DNA of 64,000 nt, from contig NZ_KQ759763.1 of the NCBI RefSeq assembly GCF_001482195.1, positions 2,567,924 through 2,631,923 of the forward strand. Reading direction: 5' to 3'. This stretch comes from Luteimonas abyssi. Its GTDB lineage: Bacteria; Pseudomonadota; Gammaproteobacteria; Xanthomonadales; Xanthomonadaceae. The stretch's first letter is position 1; every line of letters begins with the position of its first letter. Shown in pieces: positions 45,818-55,160 of this stretch. The notes beneath the pieces were generated by a model, which ran no database searches, was not told the origin of the DNA, and was given only the letters and a program-made list of their open reading frames with translations. The translations under genes and the position numbers were made by a program.

Positions 45818-45893
45818 GCCACCGCCCCGACGCCGGCCGCGACGCCACGCCCCTGTCGCGCATCCGGATCTCCAATACCCCTGGAGATCCGAG

Positions 45894-46982
45894 ATGTCCC
45901 GTCGCCTTTTGCCTGATGTCGTGCCCGCCCGGGCACGCGCCCTCGCGTTCGCCGCGCTGACCCTCGTGTCGTGGAGCCCGGTGGGCGCGGCCGCGCCTAA
46001 CGGCCCCTGCCCCGCGCTGCCCGGCCTGGCCGATCTGGCCTGCGTCGCCCGCGACGAAGGCTGGTTCTACGCCGACGACGCTGCGTCCGCGGCTCGGCTG
46101 GCCGACGATGCGCGCATCGCCGCCGACACCTTCGTCCGCCATTTCGAGCGCACCGCGCCGCCCGGCGCGGTGGTGGCCGCCGGCACCGGCCGCCACCTCG
46201 ACGACGACGCCCGCACGGCGATGCGCGACGCGGGGGCACGCTGGGTGTTGCCATGGCTGGACGCCTCCGAGCGCGCGACGCTGCGGCGCGACGCCATCGA
46301 ACGCCAACTGCGCGCCCGCCTGCCGGATGCCGAGGACGCGCGCATCCGAAGCCTGCGCGAGGCCGCACTGGCGCAGGCCGCCAACACGAGCGACGCCGGC
46401 GGCGATGGCGCCGACACCGACCGCAGCGCCCTGCGCCACGAGATCGGCCACATGCTGTTGATCGATGCGTTCTGGCCGGACCGCGCCGTGAGCGGGGCGC
46501 CAGCGCACTACGGCGGCCCGGGGCCGGACTGGCTGGACGAAACCGCTGGCGTGCTGATGGAATCCGAGGCGATGACCGCCGTGCGCCGCCGGCTCCTGTA
46601 CGACGACGGGGCGATGTCCCAGTTGCGCCCGCTCGACGAGTTCTTCGCGATGCCGCATCCATTGATGGCCGGCCTGGTGGCCGCGCGCGCCGAAGCAGAC
46701 GGGCCTCCACATGCCGGCATCCGCGTCGTTTCCGGCGACGCGGGCCGGCGCATGGCCGACCAGGCGCCCTGGTTCTACGTGCAGGCGCGCGACGTTGCCG
46801 ATTTCCTGATCGCGCGCGCGGGCACGCCGACGGTGTTCGCCGGCATTGCGAGGTTCGTCGCCGGCGGCGGCGATATCGAGGACTGGCTCGCGCTCCACGG
46901 CCCTGACCACGGCCTGCCGCCGACGGTGGCCGCGCTCGACGCCGCGTGGCGCGCCTGGCACGCGGCGTCGGCACCGCACTGA
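45894..46982 (+). CDS. Predicted secreted HExxH metallopeptidase
   Basis: A 362-residue protein with a signal peptide (cleavage near GAAAP, about residue 35). An HExxH zinc motif is visible: LRHEIGHMLLIDAFW (about 181-195), followed about 28 residues later by DWLDETAGVLMESEAM, which fits a gluzincin-type third ligand. Two Cys pair near the N-terminus (GPCPALPG, LACVAR). No named family recognised. It lies between tdh and kbl on the same strand (76 and 175 bases away), interrupting a normally adjacent pair. Confidence 0.65.
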   Translation: MSRRLLPDVVPARARALAFAALTLVSWSPVGAAAPNGPCPALPGLADLACVARDEGWFYADDAASAARLADDARIAADTFVRHFERTAPPGAVVAAGTGRHLDDDARTAMRDAGARWVLPWLDASERATLRRDAIERQLRARLPDAEDARIRSLREAALAQAANTSDAGGDGADTDRSALRHEIGHMLLIDAFWPDRAVSGAPAHYGGPGPDWLDETAGVLMESEAMTAVRRRLLYDDGAMSQLRPLDEFFAMPHPLMAGLVAARAEADGPPHAGIRVVSGDAGRRMADQAPWFYVQARDVADFLIARAGTPTVFAGIARFVAGGGDIEDWLALHGPDHGLPPTVAALDAAWRAWHAASAPH

Positions 46983-47157
46983 CGCCGCGCCCGCATCCAG
47001 CCCGCCGGATCTGCATGTCGGTGAGCGGCGCATGGCGGAGGCCGTCCAAAAGCATGCCTGCCGAGCGCCCGCGTCCCATGAGCGGGCCCGCCAAGCGCAC
47101 GCCCGCCGCAGACCCCCTTGTTAGAATCGCGGCTTGCCCACGCCGCACAGACCTGCC

Positions 47158-48357
47158 ATGTCCGAGTCCACCACCCAACGCTACGCCGATACCCTCGACG
47201 AGATTCGCGAGGCCGGGCTGTTCAAGTCCGAGCGCATCATCACCAGTCCGCAGTCGGCCGAGATCACCTTGGCCGACGGGCGCACGGTGCTGAACTTCTG
47301 CGCCAACAATTACCTCGGCCTGGCCGACCACCCGGATCTGATCGCGGCCGCGAAGGACGCGCTGGACAGCCACGGTTTCGGCATGGCCTCGGTGCGCTTC
47401 ATCTGCGGCACCCAGGACCTGCACAAGCGGCTGGAGAAGACCATCGCCGACTTCTTCGGCACCGAGGACACCATCCTCTACGCTGCCTGCTTCGACGCCA
47501 ATGGCGGCCTGTTCGAGCCGTTGCTCGACGAACGCGACGCGATCGTCTCCGATGCGCTCAACCACGCCTCGATCATCGACGGGGTGCGCCTGTGCAAGGC
47601 CAAGCGCTACCGCTACGCCAATTCCAACATGGCGGAACTGGAGACCCAGTTGCAGAAGGCGAAAGCCGACGGCGCACGCACGATCCTGATCACCACCGAT
47701 GGCGCGTTCTCGATGGACGGCTTCGTCGCCCCGCTCGACGAGATCACCGCACTCGCCGAAAAGTACGGTGCTCTCGTGCACATCGACGAATGCCACGCCA
47801 CCGGCTTCCTCGGCGCCACCGGCCGCGGCTCGGCCGAGGCCAAGGGCGTGCTGGAGAAGATCGACATCTTCACCGGCACCCTGGGCAAGGCGATGGGCGG
47901 CGCGCTGGGCGGTTTCACCACGGCGAAGGCCGAAGTCATCGAACTGTTGCGCCAGCGCTCGCGCCCCTACCTGTTCTCCAACTCGCTGCCGCCGCATGTG
48001 GTGGCCGCCGGCATCAAGGCCTTCGAGATGCTCGCGGCTGCCGACGAGCTGCGCGAGCGCCTGCGGGAGAACACCGCCTACTTCCGCGGAAAGATGACCG
48101 CAGCAGGCTTCGACCTCAAGCCCGGCGACCACCCGATCTGCCCGGTGATGCTGTACGACGCGCCGCTGGCGCAACGGTTCGCCGAGCGACTGCTCGAAGA
48201 AGGCATCTATGCGATCGGGTTCTTCTTTCCGGTCGTGCCGAAGGACCAAGCCCGTATCCGCACCCAGATGTCGGCAGCACACACGCGCGCGCATCTCGAC
48301 CAGGCGATCGATGCCTTCACCCGCATCGGCCACGAACTGGGTGTCCTGAAACGCTGA
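47158..48357 (+). CDS. kbl: Glycine C-acetyltransferase (2-amino-3-ketobutyrate CoA ligase)
   Basis: A 399-residue PLP enzyme that splits 2-amino-3-oxobutyrate with CoA into glycine and acetyl-CoA. PLP-Lys244 in [15 protein letters not shown]; Asp/His in [14 protein letters not shown]; substrate loop [14 protein letters not shown]. Start at [10 protein letters not shown]; the eight residues upstream are unlikely. It completes threonine breakdown with Tdh. Confidence 0.96.
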   Translation: MSESTTQRYADTLDEIREAGLFKSERIITSPQSAEITLADGRTVLNFCANNYLGLADHPDLIAAAKDALDSHGFGMASVRFICGTQDLHKRLEKTIADFFGTEDTILYAACFDANGGLFEPLLDERDAIVSDALNHASIIDGVRLCKAKRYRYANSNMAELETQLQKAKADGARTILITTDGAFSMDGFVAPLDEITALAEKYGALVHIDECHATGFLGATGRGSAEAKGVLEKIDIFTGTLGKAMGGALGGFTTAKAEVIELLRQRSRPYLFSNSLPPHVVAAGIKAFEMLAAADELRERLRENTAYFRGKMTAAGFDLKPGDHPICPVMLYDAPLAQRFAERLLEEGIYAIGFFFPVVPKDQARIRTQMSAAHTRAHLDQAIDAFTRIGHELGVLKR

Positions 48358-48358
48358 A

Positions 48359-48378
48359 GGCCGGCACTCGGGCCGGCC
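48359..48378 (+). terminator. Hairpin just after kbl
   Basis: Perfect 7-bp arms GGCCGGC (48359-48365) and GCCGGCC (48372-48378) start one base past the kbl stop. No T-run, so termination is uncertain. Confidence 0.4.
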
Positions 48379-48459
48379 CTGTCAGTCGATGCGCGCCTTC
48401 GAACGAGGGCGCGCTGGCCACGCGCCTGATGCGGCGCAGCCTTCGATCCGTATGGTGGT

Positions 48460-48906
48460 TTACTCGCCCGACGGCGGCGGCGCGACCGCGGGCACCACGA
48501 CAGGCTCGGCACGACGACCGACGGTGTAGCCATTGGACTGCAGCCATGCATCGAAGTCGTCCGCGGTCATCCGGCGGCCTTCCTGGGTCATGTTGAAGCG
48601 ATACGGCGTGTTGTCGAACTCGGTTTGCTTCTGGTAGGCGCCCGCGGCGGCCATCGCGACGCGCTCGCACTCCTCGTTGCGCAGGCGCATCAGGACTTGA
48701 TCGAGCGTCTGCGGCTCCTCGACGGAATGGGCCAGCACGCCGCCATTGGCGCCATGGCGATAATCGGGCGTGGCGAGCTCGGACGCGACCGGTGCCAAGG
48801 CGATCATCGAGCCGGCACCCGCAGCTGTACGGGTAATCGAGCAATCCGCAGCCTGCGAGGCGAGCGGAACTGCCATCAACAACAGCAAAGCGGCGGTCTT
48901 GTACAT
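48460..48906 (-). CDS. Hypothetical secreted protein
   Basis: A 148-residue protein with a signal peptide cleaved near ASQAA-DC (about residue 20). The mature part is mixed alpha/beta with two Cys (DCSIT, NEECERV), the segment TADDFDAWLQSNGYTV near the end, and a Pro/Val tail. No family recognised. It is convergent with kbl. The start at 48906 is the one that gives the signal peptide. Confidence 0.6.
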   Translation of the reverse strand: MYKTAALLLLMAVPLASQAADCSITRTAAGAGSMIALAPVASELATPDYRHGANGGVLAHSVEEPQTLDQVLMRLRNEECERVAMAAAGAYQKQTEFDNTPYRFNMTQEGRRMTADDFDAWLQSNGYTVGRRAEPVVVPAVAPPPSGE

Positions 48907-49166
48907 GGCCTGGTCCCCGACGGAAGTGGCGAGCAGTGTATTGACTTTAAATAAGTGCCGCAAGCGGTTGTTTTGAAACGCGTGCATTCATCTATTCGAA
49001 TGCGCCGACGCTCGTGACGACGAGCGGCCTCACCCGCCGGATGCCGCCGAACGGCCCTGCCTCGACGTCGTGCGCATTGCCGGATCTGCCCGGATGATAC
49101 GCGCGTTCGCGCGCGGCCCGCACCGCGGGATTACGAGCCGGTCGACCGCGCGATCCGGGCAAAAGA

Positions 49167-49190
49167 AAAGCCCGGCCGAAGCCGGGCTTT
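49167..49190. terminator. Rho-independent terminator of ompA-like gene
   Basis: A perfect 10-bp stem AAAGCCCGGC/GCCGGGCTTT with loop CGAA (TTCG on the minus strand, a stable tetraloop). The minus strand continues TTCTTTT. It lies 27 bases past the ompA-like stop. Confidence 0.85.
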
Positions 49191-49216
49191 TCCTGTTGCG
49201 TTGAACTGCGCGTCCC

Positions 49217-50296
49217 TTAGTTCTGGACGTTCAGCTCGGTACGGCGGTTGCGTGCACGGCCTTCCGGATTGTCCGAACCATCCGGGTTGGTGTTCGGCGC
49301 GATCGGGCGGCTCTCGCCGTAACCCACCGGGCCCACCAGACGGCTACGGTCGATGCCGTTGCTGGTCAGGAACTCGTACACCGCATTGGCGCGACGCTCC
49401 GACAGGCCCTGGTTGTACTGGTCCGAACCCACCGAGTCGGTGTGGCCGGCCACTTCAACGCGCAGGTCGGGGTAGCGACGCAGGATTTCGACGGTCTCGT
49501 TCAGGACCGACACCGCGTCAGGACGCAGGGTGGCACGATCGAAGTCGAAGTTCACGCCGGTCAGATCGATGGTGATCGGAGCCGGGGCCGGAGCCGGGGC
49601 CGGGGCCGGAGCCGGCGGCGGCGGCGGCGGCGGTGCGACCGGGGCGACCGGCGGCGGGCCGAGCGGGATCACCACGCCAACCGAAGCGGTCAGGTCGGTG
49701 AAGTAGCTCTCGGACTGGTTGTGCGGGTAGCCCGCCCAGTCGCGCGAACCGTTGGCCGCATAGCTGTCGTCGTTGAAATCGCCACGCAGCGCGACTTCGG
49801 TACGGACGGCGACGCGGTTCTCGAACGTGGTCTGCAGACCCAGGCCGATCTTCGCGGCGAAGTTGCCGTCCTTCTGCTTCTGCGGGGAATCCGGGTTCGG
49901 GAAGTTGTCGTACTCTTCCTCGCTGCGCTGGTAGCCGACGCCGAACAGGGCGTAGGGGTTCCAGCTACGGCCTTCCTGGATGAAGTGGTAGCGGAAGTCG
50001 AACGAGATGCCGTACTGGCTCCAGTTCAGATTGTTGTTCGAACCTTCGACCGAGCTGGCGCTGCGGAAGTTGGGGTTCTGGTAGTTCAGCTCACCGTCGA
50101 CCGACCAGTTCGGGCTGATGAACTTGCCCAGGCCCAGGGTGCCGAACGGGGTGTCGGTGGTACGACGGTCGTCGTCCTGGAAGTTGTAACCGACCGAACC
50201 GGTCAGGTACCAACGGTCGTCGAACTCCTGCGCGCTGGCGGTGTGCGCCAGGCCCAGACCGCCGAGAAGGGCGGCACAGAGGAGTTTCTTTTTCAT
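49217..50296 (-). CDS. OmpA-family outer membrane protein
   Basis: A 359-residue protein: signal peptide (cleavage near HTASA-QEF, about 22), an eight-strand-type barrel (about 23-225; YLTGSVGYNFQDDD, FDFRYHFIQ, VGVVIPLG), a Pro/Ala linker with tandem PA units, and a C-terminal OmpA peptidoglycan-binding domain with GVNFDFDRATLRPDAVSVL, VEVAGHTDSVGSDQYNQGLSERRA and the key Asp/Arg in NRRTELNV. AAGGAG sits 9 bases before the ATG. It should tie the outer membrane to the wall. Likely strongly expressed, with a clear terminator. Confidence 0.93.
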   Translation of the reverse strand: MKKKLLCAALLGGLGLAHTASAQEFDDRWYLTGSVGYNFQDDDRRTTDTPFGTLGLGKFISPNWSVDGELNYQNPNFRSASSVEGSNNNLNWSQYGISFDFRYHFIQEGRSWNPYALFGVGYQRSEEEYDNFPNPDSPQKQKDGNFAAKIGLGLQTTFENRVAVRTEVALRGDFNDDSYAANGSRDWAGYPHNQSESYFTDLTASVGVVIPLGPPPVAPVAPPPPPPPAPAPAPAPAPAPITIDLTGVNFDFDRATLRPDAVSVLNETVEILRRYPDLRVEVAGHTDSVGSDQYNQGLSERRANAVYEFLTSNGIDRSRLVGPVGYGESRPIAPNTNPDGSDNPEGRARNRRTELNVQN

Positions 50297-50814
50297 TTCG
50301 TTCAGCTCCTTGATCAAGGGGGAAAGCGTGACTGCACCGAAGAAGTGTTTTGATTCGGTCGTGATCGCGTCAAGCGACCATCGCCGGCGTAGCCTAGAGT
50401 CAGCCCTGTGAAGGCGTCGTTAACGCTAGCATAACAGTTGAAAGGTGCCAATCTACGGCACCCTTCGCCCCTAAGGCCCCAGTCAGGAACGCGAAGGGTC
50501 GCTACCTCGATGCGATGGCGTGCCGTTCGCTCCGCGACCCGCACTCACGCAAGGCGCCGCACCGGCGCATTTCCACGGTGAAATGCGTCAGATCGTCGCC
50601 GACCAGGTGCAGGTCCGGCCCCTGCGACGGCTGATGCCTTGCGTCGCCACCGGGACGATCGACCGCACTCGGCAAACACTACCGCCAGCTGATGCCCATC
50701 ACCCAGCCGGCATCAAGGCCGTCCGCTGCAGGCCCGGACGCCATGCATCGCTGCAACGCTGCGGTGCGTCGCCACGCCTTGGTGGTGCGCGCGTGAAACG
50801 GCATCTTGCTCGGC
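50297..50814. other. ompA-DODA intergenic region with nested inverted repeats
   Basis: No supported gene in 518 bases. Near 50444-50499 two inverted repeats interlock: GGTGCC (50444-50449) with GGCACC (50457-50462), and ACCCTTCGC (50460-50468) with GCGAAGGGT (50491-50499). The shared bases make the two hairpins mutually exclusive. The minus-strand leader of the ompA-like gene occupies the lower part. Confidence 0.45.
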
Positions 50815-51606
50815 ATGTCGGACACCGCGCTCATGCCCACCCTGTTCCTCTCGCACGGCTCGCCCATGCTGGCCGTGGAGGATTCGCCTGCCGGACGTTT
50901 TCTCGAGGCGTTGGCCCCGCGCCTGCCAAGGCCCCGCGCCGTGGTCGTGGCGTCAGCGCACTTCGCCGCTGCGCCGGTGCTGGTGGGCGCCGCCGCCTGG
51001 CCGGCGACCATTCACGACTTCGGCCGGTTTCCCGACGCCCTGTTCCGGATCCAGTATCCGGCCCCCGGCCATCCGGCGTTGGCCGAAGACATCGCGCGGC
51101 AGTTGATCGCCGCCGGCATCGCGGCCAGCGCATGGCCGGACCAGGGTCTCGATCATGGCGTCTGGGTCCCGCTGCGACGCATCTTCCCCGATGCGGACAT
51201 CCCGGTGGTGCCGCTGTCGGTCAATCCGCGTGCGGACGCCCGGACCCACTTCGCCCTCGGCCAGGCGCTGGCGTCCCTGCGCCGCGACGGGGTGCTGGTC
51301 GTCGGCTCCGGCGGGTTCGTCCACAACCTGGGCGACCTGGTGTGGACTGAACGCGATGCCCCGATGCCGGAGTGGGCCACCGCCTTCGCCGACTGGATGC
51401 GCGCACGCCTCGCCGACGGCGACCTGACCGCCCTGCTCGACTGGGCACGTCGTGCGCCGGAAGCGCACCGCGCGCATCCGACCGTCGAGCATCTGCTGCC
51501 TCTGTTCGTCGCCCTCGGTGCGGCTGGTGACAGGCCGCGGGTCGAGACTCTGCACCGATCGCACGAGTTCGGTTCGCTGGCGCTCGACGCGTTCGCCTTT
51601 CATTAG
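50815..51606 (+). CDS. DODA-type (LigB-like) extradiol dioxygenase
   Basis: A 263-residue enzyme of the class III extradiol dioxygenase family, YgiD/DODA subgroup: PTLFLSHGSPMLAVED (metal His, about 13), VVASAHF, GLDHGVWVPLRRIFP (second His), VGSGGFVHNLGDL and LHRSHEFGSLALDAF near the end. Members open catechol rings; bacterial YgiD converts DOPA and some plant homologues make betalain precursors. The native substrate is unknown. ATG at 50815 or 50833; both leave the first strand intact. Confidence 0.88.
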   Translation: MSDTALMPTLFLSHGSPMLAVEDSPAGRFLEALAPRLPRPRAVVVASAHFAAAPVLVGAAAWPATIHDFGRFPDALFRIQYPAPGHPALAEDIARQLIAAGIAASAWPDQGLDHGVWVPLRRIFPDADIPVVPLSVNPRADARTHFALGQALASLRRDGVLVVGSGGFVHNLGDLVWTERDAPMPEWATAFADWMRARLADGDLTALLDWARRAPEAHRAHPTVEHLLPLFVALGAAGDRPRVETLHRSHEFGSLALDAFAFH

Positions 51607-51638
51607 GACCATCCGGGCCTCGCCTACCGGCGAGCCGG

Positions 51639-52577
51639 TCAATCTTCGGGCAGCGACAGACCCGGTCGCTCCCAGGGCGGAGGATCCCCCAACCGCTCGC
51701 GCAGGAAGTCGACCACCGCCGTCACCCGCGGCGGCACCATGCGCCGCTGCGGCATCACCGCATGGATGGCGCCGGCAGGAAGCCGATAGTCCGGCAGCAC
51801 CACCTGCAGCCGTCCCGCGCGCAGGTCGTCGTGCACATGCCACACCGAGTGCATGGCGATGCCCAGGCCCGACAGTGCGGCGTCGCGCAGCGCCTCACCG
51901 AGATTGCTCTCGAAGCGCGCCTGCATCCGGATCACCGTCTCGCGGCCGGCGCCGTCGCGCAGGTGCCACAGGTCCTGACGCCCGTGGCTGCCGAACAGCA
52001 GGACGCCGTCGTGGCCGGCGAGATCCTCGGGCATGCGCGGGGTGCCGTGCCGGGCGAGATAGTCCGGCGCGGCGCACAGCACCTTGCGGTTACGGGCCAG
52101 CGGCCGGGCCACGAGCGAGGAATCGGGCAACGTGCCGATCCTGATCGCGAGGTCGTAACCGCCGCCCACGAGGTCGACGACCCGATCGTCGAGATCCAGG
52201 CTCAGGCGCAATGCCGGATAGCGGGCGAGGAACTCGGGCAGCAGCGGCGCGATGTACTGCCGTCCGAACGAGGCCGATGCACTCATGCGCAGCACCCCGG
52301 CGACGCCGCCGACCCCGCCACTGGCGCGAAGACTGGCGGCCAGGCTGTCGAATTCCTCGACCAGCACTCGCCCCTGCGTGGCCAGCAGGGCGCCTTCGGG
52401 GGTCGCATGCAGGCGTCGCGTGGTCCGTTGCAGCAGGCGCACCCCCAGCGTGCCTTCCAGCCGCCGGATCCGCTGGCTGGCGACAGCAGGCGACAGATCG
52501 AGACTGCGTGCGGCCGCGCTGATCGAGCCCAGTTCCACCACGCGCAGGAACAGCGCGACGTCGTCGATCCGATCCAT
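51639..52577 (-). CDS. LysR-family regulator
   Basis: A 312-residue LysR regulator. HTH MDRIDDVALFLRVVELGSISAAARSLDLSPAVASQRIRRLE (1-41) and a periplasmic-binding-like effector domain to about 300. DLAIRIGTLPDSSLVARPL is typical of the group acting on nearby transport or redox genes. It is divergent from an MFS gene, with 97 bases between starts, so that gene is the likely target. Confidence 0.9.
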   Translation of the reverse strand: MDRIDDVALFLRVVELGSISAAARSLDLSPAVASQRIRRLEGTLGVRLLQRTTRRLHATPEGALLATQGRVLVEEFDSLAASLRASGGVGGVAGVLRMSASASFGRQYIAPLLPEFLARYPALRLSLDLDDRVVDLVGGGYDLAIRIGTLPDSSLVARPLARNRKVLCAAPDYLARHGTPRMPEDLAGHDGVLLFGSHGRQDLWHLRDGAGRETVIRMQARFESNLGEALRDAALSGLGIAMHSVWHVHDDLRAGRLQVVLPDYRLPAGAIHAVMPQRRMVPPRVTAVVDFLRERLGDPPPWERPGLSLPED

Positions 52578-52674
52578 TTTGAATATTTCATTGAAATTGA
52601 TTCGCGACTCTAGCTGTTTTTCCCGGGGGGACGATCCACAGACACTGCGCTCCCCCCTCAACACCGCCGCCCCC

Positions 52675-53883
52675 ATGACGCACGCCCTCACCTCCCGCCG
52701 CATGCCGCTCGCGGTCTATGCGCTGGCCGCCGGCGCCTTCGGCATCGGCACTACCGAATTCGTCATCATGGGCCTGCTCACCCAGGTGGCCGCCGACCTG
52801 GGTGTCGGCCTGGCCGCGGCCGGACTGCTGATCTCCGGCTACGCGCTCGGCGTGTTCGTCGGTGCGCCCTTGTTGACCCTTGCCACGACCCGTTGGCCGC
52901 GCAAAGCGGTGCTGGTCGGCCTCATGGTGGTGTTCACCCTGGGCAACCTGGCCTGCGCGCTGGCGCCGGACTACGGCTGGCTGATGGCGGCCCGGGTCGC
53001 GACCTCGCTGGCGCACGGCACGTTCTTCGGCGTCGGCGCCGTGGTCGCCACCGGCCTGGTCGCCGAAGACCGCCGCGCCTCGGCGATCTCGTTGATGTTC
53101 ACCGGCCTGACCATCGCCACCCTGCTCGGCGTACCCGCCGGCGCCTGGCTCGGCCTGCAGGCCGGTTGGCGGGCGACATTCTGGGCGGTGACCGCGATCG
53201 GCATCCTCGCCACGGCGGTGGTCGCGCTGTGGGTCCCCGCCATCCAGGCCGACGCCGCGCCGGTGCCGCTGCGCGAGCAGGTGCGGGCGGTGTCACGCCC
53301 CCAAGTGTTGCTCGGCCTGCTGATGACGGTGCTCGGCTTCGGCGGCGTCTTCACCGTCTACACCTTCATCCAGCCCCTGTTGCTGGATGTCACCGGACTG
53401 TCCCCGGGCGCGGTCTCGCCGGTGCTGCTGGTGTTCGGCGCGGGCATGATCGTCGGCAACCTGCTCGGCGGGCGCCTGGCCGACCGCATGCATGCCCCCG
53501 CGTTGCTCGGCACGCTGCTGGCGCTGGCGGCCACGCTGGGGCTGTTCGGACTGGTCGCCACGCATGCCGTCGCCACGGTGCTGGCGGTCGGCCTGCTCGG
53601 CGTGACCGCGTTCGCCACGGTGTCGCCGATGCAGCTCTGGGTGCTGGAGCGTGCGGGCGAGACCGGCCGCCATCTCGCCTCCAGCCTCAACATCGGCGCC
53701 TTCAATCTGGGCAACGCCGCCGGCGCCGGACTGGGCGGACTGGTGCTGCTCCACGGCGGCGGGTTGACCCGCCTCGGCCCCGTAGCCGTCCTGGTGACGC
53801 TGACCGGCGCACTCGTGGCGCTGATCGCGATCCGTGCCGCACGCCCGACCCCGGCCATGCCGGCAACCGCCTCATGCCGATGA
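52675..53883 (+). CDS. MFS transporter (arabinose-efflux type)
   Basis: A 402-residue 12-helix permease. Start MTHALTSRRMPLAVYALAAGAFGIGTTEFVIMGLL has the GTTEFV signature of the AraJ/YdhP-type drug or sugar-efflux subfamily. The motif-A-like loop is TLATTRWPRKAVLVG. In-frame sequence upstream of 52675 overlaps lysR and is not protein-like. Substrate unknown; control by the divergent LysR is inferred. Confidence 0.9.
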   Translation: MTHALTSRRMPLAVYALAAGAFGIGTTEFVIMGLLTQVAADLGVGLAAAGLLISGYALGVFVGAPLLTLATTRWPRKAVLVGLMVVFTLGNLACALAPDYGWLMAARVATSLAHGTFFGVGAVVATGLVAEDRRASAISLMFTGLTIATLLGVPAGAWLGLQAGWRATFWAVTAIGILATAVVALWVPAIQADAAPVPLREQVRAVSRPQVLLGLLMTVLGFGGVFTVYTFIQPLLLDVTGLSPGAVSPVLLVFGAGMIVGNLLGGRLADRMHAPALLGTLLALAATLGLFGLVATHAVATVLAVGLLGVTAFATVSPMQLWVLERAGETGRHLASSLNIGAFNLGNAAGAGLGGLVLLHGGGLTRLGPVAVLVTLTGALVALIAIRAARPTPAMPATASCR

Positions 53884-54084
53884 TCGCGATGTGCGACGGC
53901 CGGCCGCGTCACGCGTCGTGCGCCGTCGCGATGCCCCGCATCGCCACCAGGCTTCGGCGCGCCCGCATGCGTGCCGGAAGCGTCTTCCACGCGGGCGGAT
54001 CCGACCGACCGCTACCCTGTCCATCGGAAGCGCCACCTCACGCCATCGCCCACCTTCCATCCAGCACCCAGGAGAAGTTTCCCC

Positions 54085-55101
54085 ATGAAAGCCATCGTCA
54101 CCACCGCGCCGCGTCCCGTCGACGACGCCCAGGCCCTGGTCGAACGCGAGATCGACACGCCCGCGCCCGGCCCGCGCGATCTGCGCGTCCGGGTGGAGGC
54201 CATCTCGGTCAATCCGGTCGACACCAAGCTGCGTCGCGCGCCGCTGCCCGAAGGCGCCGGTTACCGTGTCCTCGGTTACGACGCGGCCGGCGTGGTCGAT
54301 GCGCTCGGCGCCGAGGTCGAGGGCTTCGCCGTCGGCGACCGCGTCTACTACGCCGGCGACGTCACCCGCCCCGGCAGCAATGCCGAGTTCCAACTCGTCG
54401 ATGCGCGCATTGCGGCGAAAGCGCCCGCATCGCTCGACGCCGCCCAGGCGGCCGCGCTGCCGCTGACCGCGATCACCGCATGGGAGCTGCTGTTCGACCG
54501 GATGCCGTTCTCCGTCGATGGCGGCGGCACCGGCAAGTCGCTGCTGGTGATCGGCGGTGCCGGCGGCGTCGGCTCGATCGCGATCCAACTGGGCAAGCTC
54601 GCAGGCTTCACCGTGATCGCCACCGCGTCGCGTGACGAGACCCAGGCGTGGTGCCGCACGCTGGGCGCCGACCACGTCGTGGATCATCGCGAGCCGCTGG
54701 CACCGCAGCTGACCGCCGTGGGGTTCGAGCAGATCGACGTCGCACTGAATCTCGCCGACACCGACCATTATTGGCAGGCCCTGGGCGAGCTGCTCGCGCC
54801 GCAAGGGCACGTCGGCCTGGTGGTGGAGCCGGCGGGCGCGCTGAAGATCGGCGATCCCTACAAGGCCAAGTGCATCGGCATCCACTGGGAATTCATGTTC
54901 GCGCGCCCGCGCTTCGGCACCGCCGACATCGCCGAGCAGGGCCGGATCCTGGCGCGTGTGGCCGAGCTGGTCGATGCCGGCCGCCTTCGCGGCACGCTCA
55001 CCGAGACGCTGTCGCCGATTTCGGCGGCGACCCTGCTCGACGCGCATCGGCGCGTGGAGAGCGGACGCACGATCGGCAAGATCGCGCTCAGCGGCTGGTG
55101 A
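54085..55101 (+). CDS. Zinc-type alcohol dehydrogenase-like quinone oxidoreductase
   Basis: A 338-residue MDR-superfamily oxidoreductase of the YtfG/quinone-reductase-like group. N-terminal catalytic domain (VRVEAISVNPVDTKLRR, YDAAGVVDALGAEV) and Rossmann domain (LLVIGGAGGVGSIAIQLGKL). The Cys/His zinc ligands of true alcohol dehydrogenases are absent. NADPH-dependent reduction of quinones or enones is likely. AGGAGAAG precedes the ATG. Confidence 0.9.
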   Translation: MKAIVTTAPRPVDDAQALVEREIDTPAPGPRDLRVRVEAISVNPVDTKLRRAPLPEGAGYRVLGYDAAGVVDALGAEVEGFAVGDRVYYAGDVTRPGSNAEFQLVDARIAAKAPASLDAAQAAALPLTAITAWELLFDRMPFSVDGGGTGKSLLVIGGAGGVGSIAIQLGKLAGFTVIATASRDETQAWCRTLGADHVVDHREPLAPQLTAVGFEQIDVALNLADTDHYWQALGELLAPQGHVGLVVEPAGALKIGDPYKAKCIGIHWEFMFARPRFGTADIAEQGRILARVAELVDAGRLRGTLTETLSPISAATLLDAHRRVESGRTIGKIALSGW

Positions 55102-55160
55102 GTCTGCACCCGGGCCCGGCACCGGCCGGGTCCGGGCGCCGGCACCTCCGCCTGCGGCGC

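Noticed and set aside
49560..49640. Tandem GGAGCCGGGGCC-type repeat
   Set aside because: It is the coding sequence of the Pro/Ala linker in the OmpA-like protein.
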